A stretch of DNA of 64,000 nucleotides from Pseudomonas sp. PDM04. Lineage in GTDB: Bacteria; Pseudomonadota; Gammaproteobacteria; Pseudomonadales; Pseudomonadaceae. Position numbers and translations under genes: made by a program. Location of the stretch: assembly GCF_014851765.1 (NCBI RefSeq), contig NZ_JACVAI010000005.1, forward strand, positions 248,001-312,000. Direction: 5' to 3'. A model generated the notes under the pieces. That model was not told where the DNA came from, made no database searches, and saw nothing but the letters and a program-made list of their open reading frames with translations. Positions 42,519 through 50,423 of the stretch are shown piece after piece. The first letter of the stretch is position 1; the number at the start of each line of letters is the position of its first letter.

Positions 42519-43665
42519 GGGAGTTCCTTTGCGGTGTGGCGGCTTCCAGGGGGATTCGATGCAGACCGATCAGGGCCGGCATCAGTGTCGCGATCAGGCC
42601 CATCAGCATCAGCGCAAAGTAGAGCGGCGGGCTGATGAGGTGTTGTTGCAACAACAGGTTGAGAAAGACGATCTCGCTCAAGCCGCGAATATTGAGCAGT
42701 ACGCTCTCGCGCCAGCGGCTGGCGCCTGCAAACGAAGCGCCGGCCCAACCCAGGCCCAGCCAGTTGCCCAGCAGCTTGCTGGCCACCGGCAGCAGCAACA
42801 GTGCGCCCAGTTGCAGCCAGCCGAGACTGCCCATGGCAGTGTGGACGTCGATCTGTACGATGCCGAACGTGAGGATCAGCGGAATCGCGATCCAGGTCTG
42901 CAAGCCGGTGATCCAGTTCGCTGGCAGCGGCAGCACCAGTGGCACTTTCAGCGCGGCCATGCATAGCAGATAGCCGATACCGACCATTAACGCGTTGAGC
43001 CTGTAGTGCTCGGCCATTACCAGCAAGGCGAAGAAACAGGTGCTGTACAACCGTGGCCGCCGCCCACCGAGCACGCGCAGCAACAAGGGCACGCCGGCAC
43101 AGGCCAGCGGCAACAGCAGGCTGCTCAAATGCAGGCTGCCCTGGGCGATGGCAAAGACTGTCCAGCAGGTGAGGTCGATCAGGATCGCGGTCTGCACCAG
43201 GCGCCGGGTGGCGGCGGTCGGGTAACCGATGTGCCGCAAATACAGATACAGCACCGGAATCGCGGTGATGGCGAACAGCAGGCCGACCGCCAGGGAGCTG
43301 ATCCACGGCTGTGGCGGCAGCAGCCAGACGGCCGTCGCGAGCCCGCAGGCAAATGGCACGCAGAAACTCGGCAGGGCGATTTTCAGGCTCTGGCGATCGA
43401 GTTTCAGGTCGATCACGTCACTGAGGATAAAGCCCAGCAACAAGGCGAAACTCAGGCTGTAGAGGTTTTTCAGCCAGAGCGGCGCGACCAGCGTTGCACC
43501 GCTCAACTGCCATTGCGGCTCGATCCAGAAATACATCAGCAGCGGCAGGCCGAGGGTGGCGAGCAGCAACTGGCTGACGATGGGGATCAGCCCGAAGTGC
43601 CGCCCCACCCGCGTGGCCACGGCAAACAGCGCCAGGGCCATGGCCCAGAACAGTGCGACCATCAT
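42505..43665 (-). CDS. Na+/H+-exchanger-like membrane protein in APE operon
   Basis: A 386-residue polytopic protein (about 11-12 helices) of the cation:proton antiporter/KefB-like family. The start MMVALFWAM at 43665 overlaps the MMPL stop by ATGA. Helical segments include SLSFALLLGFILSD, LAVGLLFAITAIPVLYLYL and ALMLMGLIATLMPALIGL. No cytoplasmic nucleotide-binding (RCK/TrkA-N) domain is attached. Its full integration into the operon suggests a role connected with product export or with protons consumed or released by it, but the substrate is unknown. Confidence 0.7.
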   Translation of the reverse strand: MMVALFWAMALALFAVATRVGRHFGLIPIVSQLLLATLGLPLLMYFWIEPQWQLSGATLVAPLWLKNLYSLSFALLLGFILSDVIDLKLDRQSLKIALPSFCVPFACGLATAVWLLPPQPWISSLAVGLLFAITAIPVLYLYLRHIGYPTAATRRLVQTAILIDLTCWTVFAIAQGSLHLSSLLLPLACAGVPLLLRVLGGRRPRLYSTCFFALLVMAEHYRLNALMVGIGYLLCMAALKVPLVLPLPANWITGLQTWIAIPLILTFGIVQIDVHTAMGSLGWLQLGALLLLPVASKLLGNWLGLGWAGASFAGASRWRESVLLNIRGLSEIVFLNLLLQQHLISPPLYFALMLMGLIATLMPALIGLHRIPLEAATPQRNSHANR

Positions 43666-46013
43666 ATCGCCGACTCCGCAGCCGGCGCCGCGTGCACCTG
43701 CCGCCCGGCCCATGGTGCGAGCAGGAAGCTGAAGGCCAGACCCAGGCTCACCGACAGCCCGAAGTTGCTCACCGCCGGGGTGCTGGACACCGCCAGCAGG
43801 CCGAACGACAGCCAGGTGGTCAGTGCCGCCAGCAAGGTGCCCAGCAGACTCACGGCAGCACCGCCGACCTGCTCGCGCATCAGAATCGCGTAGTCGACGC
43901 TGATCGCCGTCACCAGCAACAGGCCGAACAGGCTGAACAGGGTCAGCGGCTGGCCGAGCCAGCCCAGGCTGGCGAGGCTGCACACTGCCGCCAGCAGCGG
44001 CAGGGCGACGATGCGCAGCGCGCCACCGAGGCCGAACGGCAGCATCAGCACCAGCACGATCAATACGCAGGAGGCGAGTTTCAATTCAGCGGCGCTGATC
44101 TGTGTCTGGGCAAAGACCTTGTTCAGGTCGCCCAGTCGATCCACCAGTTCCACGCCCGGCAAATCCAGCACCTGAACCCGCAACAGTGCGGAATCGTTCA
44201 GCCCCTGCAGGCTGACCATCGCCGCCACGCCGTCATCGGTCGAACCCAGCCACAGTGTGCGATAGGGTTCGGCCAACGGGCCGGTCAGCGCACTGTCGAT
44301 GTCTTCGGTGGGCAGGGCCTGCAAGGTCGCCAGTTCGGCTTTCAGTGCCTGAAGCGGTACTCCGACGGCCAGCAGCGGCTGCCAGAACTGCGGCAACCTG
44401 GCCAGCGCTTCACGTGTGCGCTGTTGTTCGGCGGGCGGGCTGACCAACTGATTGAGCGACAGATAGCCATTGAGTTTGTCCAGGTTCACCAACTGCTCCA
44501 GCCGCTCGCTCAAGGCCGTCTGGCGCTCCAGCAATTGAGGCTGATTGGCCGCCCGCACCAGGAAAAACTGGCTGGTGGGTTGATAGCCGGTGATGCGCGC
44601 AATGGTCTGGGCTTCATCGGTCAATTGCTGCGGCGCGCCGATCCACTGGCGGATATCGTTTTTGCTCTCGAGCTGCAGCAGGCCGCCGACACAGAAGGCG
44701 ACCAGCAACGCCAGCAGCACCGGCGTGCGCGCGATGCCGAGCAGCGCCTCGCGCCGGTCCAGCAGGTACTCGGACACCCGTAGCGGCCAGTGTGCCGGAC
44801 GCAGGTCCGCACCCTTCAGCAGCGCGGGCAACAGGCACACTGCCGACAGATAGGCGCCCAGCAGGCCGGCGGCGGAGAACACGGCGATCTGGGTCAAGGC
44901 CGGGAACGGTGTCCAGGCCAGCGCCAGGTAGCCGATGCAACTGGTGACCAGGCTCAGCGTCAGGCCGGGCAGGGTCAGGCGCAAGGCCGGCCAGCTGTGC
45001 CAGGGCCTGAGGCTCCAGCTCTTGGACAAATAGTGCAGCGGGTAATCGACCGCGACCCCGATCAGGCTCGAGCCGAGCACCAGGGTCATCACGTGCATGC
45101 GGCCGAACAGCGCCACGCAGGCTACCGCGCCGAACAGCATGCCCACCAGCACCGGGACGAAGGCCAGCAGCACCCGCCAGCGGCGGAAGGCCAGCAGCAA
45201 CAGCAGCAGAATGCCGAGGGTCGCACCGCCACCGACCCAGGTGATCTCGCGGGTGGCTTGTTGCTGGCCGTTGGCGGCGTAGAGCAGGCCGCTGGCGGCC
45301 AGCAACTGCACGTCGGAGCGGGCGGCCTGTTCGCGGCTGTGCTTGAGCAGGTCGGCGACCTGCAATGGCAGGTTCATGTCGAAGGCATTGCCGGTGGTGC
45401 GGGCGCGCAGCAATACCCAGCTCTTGCCATCGGCATCGGCGACCAGTGCACCGCTGCCGATGTCCAGTTGCACCGAACCGTGCTGTGGCTGGCTGTTCTG
45501 GATACGTCCGGTCAAGCCCAGCCAGTCATCCTGGCTCGGTACCAGGCTGAAGCCGGTGAAGGGGTCGAAAAGCGCCTGCACCCGTTGCTGGATAAAGGCG
45601 TCGGGGTGTTCGATCAGTTGCTGGCGATCCTGCGCCGAGAGCATCGCCAGCCGGCCTTGCAGCAGCTGCGCGCGCAGGGCCGGCAAGTCGGCCTGCAGGG
45701 TCCACTGGACTTTTTCGAACAGGCCGCTGGCCTGCCATTGCTCGCCCAGTTGTTGCGCCATGGCGACGGCTTGCTGGCGATCCTGATGGCCGACCAGCAC
45801 CAGCATTTCGCGGTTCAGCGGTTCCTGCATGCGTTGTTCGGCGCGCAGCTCCAGCGCATCCGGCGCGGTGCCCGGGACCAGCTCCATGAGGTTGGCCGAC
45901 AGCGGAGCGCCGTCACGCCATTGCCAGCCGGCGAGCGCGAGCACTGCCAGCAGCAGGAGCAGAAACAGGCGTGGCAACAGGCGTTCACTCGGCAAAGTCT
46001 TGTTGCTCCGCAT
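43662..46013 (-). CDS. MMPL/RND-family lipid exporter
   Basis: A 783-residue RND-like transporter with the MMPL duplication: helix 1 at about 12-30, a large periplasmic domain (30-250), five helices (about 250-410), a helix near 425-445, a second periplasmic domain (445-640) and the terminal five helices. GVAVDYPLHYL and AISVDYAILM hold the paired intramembrane Asp of the proton relay. It corresponds to the APE-cluster exporter thought to move the aryl polyene lipid across the inner membrane. The start overlaps the LolA-like gene by 29 bases. Confidence 0.82.
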   Translation of the reverse strand: MRSNKTLPSERLLPRLFLLLLLAVLALAGWQWRDGAPLSANLMELVPGTAPDALELRAEQRMQEPLNREMLVLVGHQDRQQAVAMAQQLGEQWQASGLFEKVQWTLQADLPALRAQLLQGRLAMLSAQDRQQLIEHPDAFIQQRVQALFDPFTGFSLVPSQDDWLGLTGRIQNSQPQHGSVQLDIGSGALVADADGKSWVLLRARTTGNAFDMNLPLQVADLLKHSREQAARSDVQLLAASGLLYAANGQQQATREITWVGGGATLGILLLLLLAFRRWRVLLAFVPVLVGMLFGAVACVALFGRMHVMTLVLGSSLIGVAVDYPLHYLSKSWSLRPWHSWPALRLTLPGLTLSLVTSCIGYLALAWTPFPALTQIAVFSAAGLLGAYLSAVCLLPALLKGADLRPAHWPLRVSEYLLDRREALLGIARTPVLLALLVAFCVGGLLQLESKNDIRQWIGAPQQLTDEAQTIARITGYQPTSQFFLVRAANQPQLLERQTALSERLEQLVNLDKLNGYLSLNQLVSPPAEQQRTREALARLPQFWQPLLAVGVPLQALKAELATLQALPTEDIDSALTGPLAEPYRTLWLGSTDDGVAAMVSLQGLNDSALLRVQVLDLPGVELVDRLGDLNKVFAQTQISAAELKLASCVLIVLVLMLPFGLGGALRIVALPLLAAVCSLASLGWLGQPLTLFSLFGLLLVTAISVDYAILMREQVGGAAVSLLGTLLAALTTWLSFGLLAVSSTPAVSNFGLSVSLGLAFSFLLAPWAGRQVHAAPAAESAI

Positions 46014-46674
46014 CGCTCAAGGGTGAAGTGCCGGTGCTGTCCTGCATGCGCATCAGCGTGCGGTCGCCCTGGGTTTCCAGCAGCTCGATGCTGTGCACCA
46101 GGGCTCCACCCGTGATGTTGATCTGGTTGAAGACCTGCTTGAGCAGCAGCGAGCGTGGAATCAAGGCCAGGGTCCAGTTTTGCGCATCGCCGCTCAGGGA
46201 CAGTTCGAAGTCCCGTTGCAGCCCGCTGCTGTCGCCTTGGAGCACGGCCAGGAACAGACGGTTCTGCTCGGCGCCGGCACTCTTGCCAGGCAGCATTTGC
46301 CAACCGCCGGCATCGCGTCGGGCGATGCCCTTGGCGGTGATGCGGTAGTCCTGTTGCAGCGGTGTTTTGAGCAGCCACAGCAAACCGTGGTTTTTCGCCA
46401 GGACGAAAGTGCCCTGGCTGGTCAGCGGCTGGGGCAGGGCACGCAGGTGCTTTTCCTGGATGAAATGGCCGTGAATGACGTCAGGCTTTGCCAGTTGATC
46501 GCTGAGTTGTTGCAGATCGAACGCGTGGGCCAACCCTGGAATGACCAGCAACGCGCAGCACACTGCGGGAACGAGCTTGCTCGCGAAAAACCTGAGCGCG
46601 CGGCGGAATGTCAGGCGCCCGGCGTCATCGTTGACGACCCTCGCGAGCAGGCTCGCTCCTCCCGGGGACATCAT
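45985..46674 (-). CDS. LolA-like outer-membrane lipoprotein carrier homologue, REPIN-extended N-terminus
   Basis: About 229 residues: a signal peptide ending in LVIPGLAHA and a LolA/LolB-fold domain (FDLQQLSDQLAKP.. onward) that carries lipids through the periplasm. The ATG at 46674 overlaps the thioesterase stop (ATGA), as elsewhere in this operon. Residues 5-36 or so are encoded by a REP doublet in frame; only after it does the hydrophobic core (AVCCALLVIPGL) begin, so basic residues of the signal n-region come from the repeat. No other suitable start exists closer to the core except a GTG giving a very short, uncharged signal. Confidence 0.78.
   Translation of the reverse strand: MMSPGGASLLARVVNDDAGRLTFRRALRFFASKLVPAVCCALLVIPGLAHAFDLQQLSDQLAKPDVIHGHFIQEKHLRALPQPLTSQGTFVLAKNHGLLWLLKTPLQQDYRITAKGIARRDAGGWQMLPGKSAGAEQNRLFLAVLQGDSSGLQRDFELSLSGDAQNWTLALIPRSLLLKQVFNQINITGGALVHSIELLETQGDRTLMRMQDSTGTSPLSDAEQQDFAE
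46565..46664. repeat. REPIN inside LolA-like gene (translated)
   Basis: Arms GCGGGAACGAGCTTGCTCGCGA (left) and CTCGCGAGCAGGCTCGCTCC (right) with a loop containing GGCGTCATCGTTGACGACC, clearly the same variant as the element at 40424. It is read in frame as GASLLARVVNDDAG .. FASKLVP. Confidence 0.85.
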
Positions 46675-47096
46675 GGCAGGGCCCTCTCTACGGCGTTGGT
46701 GAAGACCTTTGGAGAGACGAGTTGCATCTCGCGGTTGCTCATGTCGACCGCCACCTGCACCGAGCTGGCGCGGGTCAGGCGTTCCCCGGTCTGCACATCG
46801 CTGATCAGGTAATGGATCTTCAGGCGGTTCTCCCATTCCACCAGGCTGGCCCGCACGTTGAGCTTCTGCCCGAACACGGCGGCGCGCACGTAGCGCAACT
46901 GCAAGTCGATCACCGGCCAGGCATAACCGGACTCGACCATCGCATGGTAGTTGTGACCAATCCTGTCCAGCAGTGCACAGCGGGCGACTTCCAGGTATTT
47001 GACGTAGTGGCCGTGCCAGACGACGTTCATGCTGTCGACGTCGAAGAACGGCACGAGGATTTCCGTATCGGTGTGAAGCACGCCCTGGCTACGCAT
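46671..47096 (-). CDS. Hotdog-fold acyl thioesterase (4HBT/YbgC-like)
   Basis: A 141-residue single-hotdog protein with the acidic/His motif PFFDVDSMNVVWHGHYVKYLEVAR characteristic of 4-hydroxybenzoyl-CoA-type thioesterases. The ATG at 47096 follows GGAGG and overlaps the ammonia-lyase 3' end by eight bases. In aryl polyene clusters such an enzyme may release or edit acyl-ACP/CoA intermediates. Confidence 0.8.
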   Translation of the reverse strand: MRSQGVLHTDTEILVPFFDVDSMNVVWHGHYVKYLEVARCALLDRIGHNYHAMVESGYAWPVIDLQLRYVRAAVFGQKLNVRASLVEWENRLKIHYLISDVQTGERLTRASSVQVAVDMSNREMQLVSPKVFTNAVERALP

Positions 47097-48633
47097 GCAG
47101 CCTCCAGTGTTGTTCGGCGATCCGTTGCAGGCACAGGCGCAGTTCGCCTTCCAGCGCACGGTCCTCGATGACCGGTGCGAAATCCCTGGCCAGTGCTTCG
47201 TGCATGGCGGCGAGAGCGGGAGGCAACGGCCGCGCGTCCCCGGCCCGGCTGCGCAGCCACACGCCCTGATTGGCCGCCAGCAGCGTGGCGGCGGCGACCT
47301 GTTCGGTCAGTTCCAGCACCCGGATCGCGTCGCGGGCGGCGATGGTGCCCATGCTCACCTTGTCCTGGTTGTGGCATTCGGTGGAACGCGAGAACACGCT
47401 GGCCGGCATGGTGTTTTTCAACGCTTCGGCGGTCCAGGCGCTGGTGCCGATCTGCACGGCCTTGAAACCGTGGTTGAGCATGGCGCGATCCGCCGTGGCA
47501 CCGGACAGGTTGCTCGGCAAACCATGGTTGTAGCGCTCGTCCACCAGCAGCGCGAGTTGCCGGTCGAGCAGGTCGGCGACGTTGGCCACGAGGTTTTTCA
47601 GGCTGTCCATGGCGAACGCGATGTGCCCGCCGTAGAAGTGTCCGCCGTGCAGCACGCGTTCGGCTTCGGCGTCGATGATCGGGTTGTCGTTGGCGCTGTT
47701 CAACTCGGTTTCGATGAACGAGCGCAGCCAGTTCAGGCTATCGGCCAGCACGCCCAGCACATGGGGTGCGCAGCGCAGGGAATAGCGGTCTTGCAGGCGG
47801 TGCAGGGGCGCGGTGGGGGCGTCGATGGCCAGGTCCTGGCGCAGCCACGCGGCGACTTGCATCTGCCCCGGGTGGGGTTTGGTGGCGAACAGGCGTTCGT
47901 CGAAGTGCTCCGGGTTGCCCTGCAACGCAACGACGTTCAGCGCGGTGATGCGCGTGGCCAGTCGCAGCAGGTAGTCGGCGCGGGCATACGCCAGGCAGGC
48001 GAGGCCGGTCATGACCGCGGTGCCGTTCATCAGCGCCAGGGCTTCCTTGGGGCGTAGCACCAGCGGCTGCCAGCCGAGTTCGCGGTGCACATCGGCGGCG
48101 TGTCGACGTTCGCCGCGATACATCACTTCGCGCTCGCCGGACAGGGTCGCGGCGACGTACGACAGCGGCGTCAGGTCGCCGCTGGCACCGACCGAGCCTT
48201 CCTCGGGAATCAGCGGCAGGATGTCGTGTTCGAGGAATGCCTGCAGGCGCTCCAGCAGCTCGATGCGCACCCCGGACACACCGTGGCACAGCGACTGCAA
48301 ACGGGCCGCGAGCACCGCACGTGTGGCTGGTGCATCGAGCAGCTTGCCCAGGCCGCAGCCGTGGAAGGTGTACAGATGACGGGGCAAGGCTTCGACGTGA
48401 TGCAGTGGCACTGCAACCACGCAGGAGTCGCCGTAGCCGGTGGTCACGCCGTAGATCACGCCTTCCTTGTCCAGCAGCGAGTCGAGGAAGCGTGCACCCT
48501 TGGCGATGCGCTCGCGATAGGCGGGGTCGTCCTGCAATTGCGTCGGCACCTGGCGGTTGGCCAGGGCTCGCACGTCTTCGATGCGCAAGGGGAGTTCGCC
48601 GAAGGTTACCGGCTCAAGCGTGGGCGTCGTCAT
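47089..48633 (-). CDS. Aromatic amino acid ammonia-lyase (HAL/PAL/TAL family)
   Basis: A 514-residue lyase. The Ala150-Ser151-Gly152 triad in VGASGDLTPLSY forms the MIO electrophile. The inner-loop specificity pair is Phe90-His91 (LYTFHGCG) and the residue aligned with HAL Glu414 is Gln423 (HNQDKVSMG), which is the PAL/TAL state rather than histidase. Expected product is cinnamate or 4-coumarate as an aryl starter for the polyene. Its position between glycolipid-type transferases and the thioesterase, and absence of hut genes, support this over histidine degradation. Exact substrate not decided by sequence. Confidence 0.82.
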   Translation of the reverse strand: MTTPTLEPVTFGELPLRIEDVRALANRQVPTQLQDDPAYRERIAKGARFLDSLLDKEGVIYGVTTGYGDSCVVAVPLHHVEALPRHLYTFHGCGLGKLLDAPATRAVLAARLQSLCHGVSGVRIELLERLQAFLEHDILPLIPEEGSVGASGDLTPLSYVAATLSGEREVMYRGERRHAADVHRELGWQPLVLRPKEALALMNGTAVMTGLACLAYARADYLLRLATRITALNVVALQGNPEHFDERLFATKPHPGQMQVAAWLRQDLAIDAPTAPLHRLQDRYSLRCAPHVLGVLADSLNWLRSFIETELNSANDNPIIDAEAERVLHGGHFYGGHIAFAMDSLKNLVANVADLLDRQLALLVDERYNHGLPSNLSGATADRAMLNHGFKAVQIGTSAWTAEALKNTMPASVFSRSTECHNQDKVSMGTIAARDAIRVLELTEQVAAATLLAANQGVWLRSRAGDARPLPPALAAMHEALARDFAPVIEDRALEGELRLCLQRIAEQHWRLHA

Positions 48634-49561
48634 CGGTCTTCCAGAAAGGGTAAAAGTTGAACCATTGTTGAGGTGCTTCAAGGCAATAGTGACCCAGGCG
48701 CTCGGCGTAGCGGGTCGCCCACTGATGAATGACCCGTTCGCGGTCGCTGCGTTTCCAGGCGATCGTGTCGGCGAACGGTTCGAGGGTCAGTCGATAGTCG
48801 CCGTCGGGCTTCTTCAGGCACAGCAGCAGGTTGACCGGACATTTCAACAGCCCGGCCAGCAGCCACGGCCCTTGCGGGAACCTGGCTGGATGGCCGAGGA
48901 AGTCCACGGTCACGCTGCGCCCGCCGTGCAAGGGCACGCGATCACCGGCAATCGCCAGCCACTCACCACGCTCCAGGCGCTCATGCAGTTGCAACATGAT
49001 CACCGGGTCGAGCTCGCTGACCTGGATCAACCGCAGATTGGTCGCGCCGGCTTCACCCAGCAGGCGGTTGAACTGCTCGGCGTGCTTGGTATGCACCAGC
49101 ACGTTCATCGTGACTTTTTCACCGATCTCCGCCAGTGCCCGGCAGACTTCGAGGTTGCCCAGGTGGGCCCCCACCAGCAGCTGTCCACGGCTACCGCGCA
49201 ACTGGTTGCGCAGCAACGCCGGGTCGATGATTTCGATCTGCTCGATGCTCAGCTTGCCGTTCCAGACATCGAGTTTGTCCAGCATCGAATCGGCGAAGGC
49301 CATGAACTGGCCGAACACCCGCCAGTGGCTGGGGCGTAGTTCGTTGCGGCCACTCCAGTCGGCGAGGCGTTGCTGATATTGCCAGGCACTGTGTCGGGCC
49401 GTGCGGCCGAACAGGAAAAAGTACAGGACGATGCCATACAGCAGCGGACTCAGCAGCCGGCGACCGAGCACCCTGGCCGCGAAGGCGGTGAACTTCATCA
49501 GCCAGAAACTGCCGCGCTCCTGGCGATCGGCCCAGTGTTGCTCGTCGACATCCCGGCTCAT
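48614..49561 (-). CDS. LpxL/HtrB-like lipid acyltransferase of the APE operon
   Basis: A 315-residue protein with an N-terminal membrane helix (SPLLYGIVLYFFLFG) and the lipid A acyltransferase-like fold; the motif GAHLGNLEVCRAL holds the HX4E-type catalytic pair. The start at 49561 overlaps the glycosyltransferase stop by ATGA, and the end overlaps the ammonia-lyase by 20 bases. In other APE clusters this domain is often joined to a glycosyltransferase. It probably acylates the lipid or sugar to which the polyene is attached. Confidence 0.8.
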   Translation of the reverse strand: MSRDVDEQHWADRQERGSFWLMKFTAFAARVLGRRLLSPLLYGIVLYFFLFGRTARHSAWQYQQRLADWSGRNELRPSHWRVFGQFMAFADSMLDKLDVWNGKLSIEQIEIIDPALLRNQLRGSRGQLLVGAHLGNLEVCRALAEIGEKVTMNVLVHTKHAEQFNRLLGEAGATNLRLIQVSELDPVIMLQLHERLERGEWLAIAGDRVPLHGGRSVTVDFLGHPARFPQGPWLLAGLLKCPVNLLLCLKKPDGDYRLTLEPFADTIAWKRSDRERVIHQWATRYAERLGHYCLEAPQQWFNFYPFWKTDDDAHA

Positions 49562-50292
49562 GCTCGCCACCGCCGCCAGAGGATCACCGGAGCGCGCAGC
49601 AACATGCCGAAGAACAGCCGGGTGTGCATGCTGGAAATCAATACGTTGTCGTGAAACAGGCGAAAGTGCGAGACGCCGTCCAGCGGGTAATGCACCTTGG
49701 TCGGCAACCAGCGCATCGGCTGGTTGCGCCAGGCCAGGCGCACCAGGATGTCCGAGTCGAAATCCATGCGCTTGCCGATCCTCGCCGAGTCGATGAGCGC
49801 CAGCACCGGTGGCAATGGATAGACGCGAAAACCGCACATGGAATCGCGGATCTGCAAGGACAGTGTGTTGATCCAGACCATCACGTGGGTCAGGTAGCGC
49901 GCGTACAGGCGGCCTTTCGGCACACTGGCGTCGTATTGCGGGTAGCCGCAGATCAACGCCTGGGGATGGGCCCGGGATTGTGCGACGAAGGTCGTGACAT
50001 CCTGCAGGTCGTGCTGGCCGTCGGCATCCACCTGCAAGGCGTGGCTGAACCCCAGGCGCGAGGCTTCGCGCAAACCGGTCATGACGGCGCCGCCCTTGCC
50101 CTGGTTGGCGGCGAGGCGAATCAGGTAGATCCTTTCACGCAGGGCCAGTTGGTCCAGCACCGCCGCGCAAGGCTTGTCACTGGCGTCATCCACCAGAATG
50201 CACGGCAGGCCGCAGGCGATCAGTGCGTCGACGACCGTGGTGATGGCGCTCTCGTGGTTGAAGACCGGGATGACGGCGCAAGGGTTATGCAT
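49558..50292 (-). CDS. Family 2 glycosyltransferase
   Basis: A 244-residue GT-A fold enzyme. CAVIPVFNH, ILVDDASD (nucleotide-binding Asp) and the DXD motif VDADGQHD are visible; a hydrophobic C-terminal segment (LFFGMLLRAPVILW) suggests membrane association. Start at 50292 (MHNPCAVIP). A longer frame to 50361 reads through decayed REP sequence and is not favoured. It follows a 131-base gap, the largest in the operon. Probable role: attaching a sugar or transferring from a nucleotide sugar onto the lipid anchor of the aryl polyene. Confidence 0.82.
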   Translation of the reverse strand: MHNPCAVIPVFNHESAITTVVDALIACGLPCILVDDASDKPCAAVLDQLALRERIYLIRLAANQGKGGAVMTGLREASRLGFSHALQVDADGQHDLQDVTTFVAQSRAHPQALICGYPQYDASVPKGRLYARYLTHVMVWINTLSLQIRDSMCGFRVYPLPPVLALIDSARIGKRMDFDSDILVRLAWRNQPMRWLPTKVHYPLDGVSHFRLFHDNVLISSMHTRLFFGMLLRAPVILWRRWRA

Positions 50293-50324
50293 GAAGGTGT
50301 ACGCCTGAGAGACCGGAATGTTTG

Positions 50325-50405
50325 TTTCGTGAGCAGGCTGGCTGACACAGGGGCGCTGCATCGATCACAAGCCCGATATGGGAGCGATCCTGCTTGCGAA
50401 TGCGT
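50325..50405. repeat. Decayed REP pair before the glycosyltransferase gene
   Basis: TTCGTGAGCAGGCTGGCTG (50326 onward) and ATGGGAGCGATCCTGCTTGC (50378 onward) each resemble REP halves with several mismatches, in head-to-head layout. They fill the only sizeable gap inside the operon. Confidence 0.6.
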
Positions 50406-50423
50406 GCGCAGCACTCACTCATC

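Noticed and set aside
2863..46664. The scattered GGGAGCGAGC repeats as a CRISPR array
   Set aside because: They are palindromic, dispersed, variable in spacing and lack cas genes; they are REP/REPIN elements.
47089..48633. Assignment of the ammonia-lyase as histidase (hutH)
   Set aside because: No hut genes nearby, Gln423 in place of the HAL Glu, and complete embedding in the aryl polyene operon.
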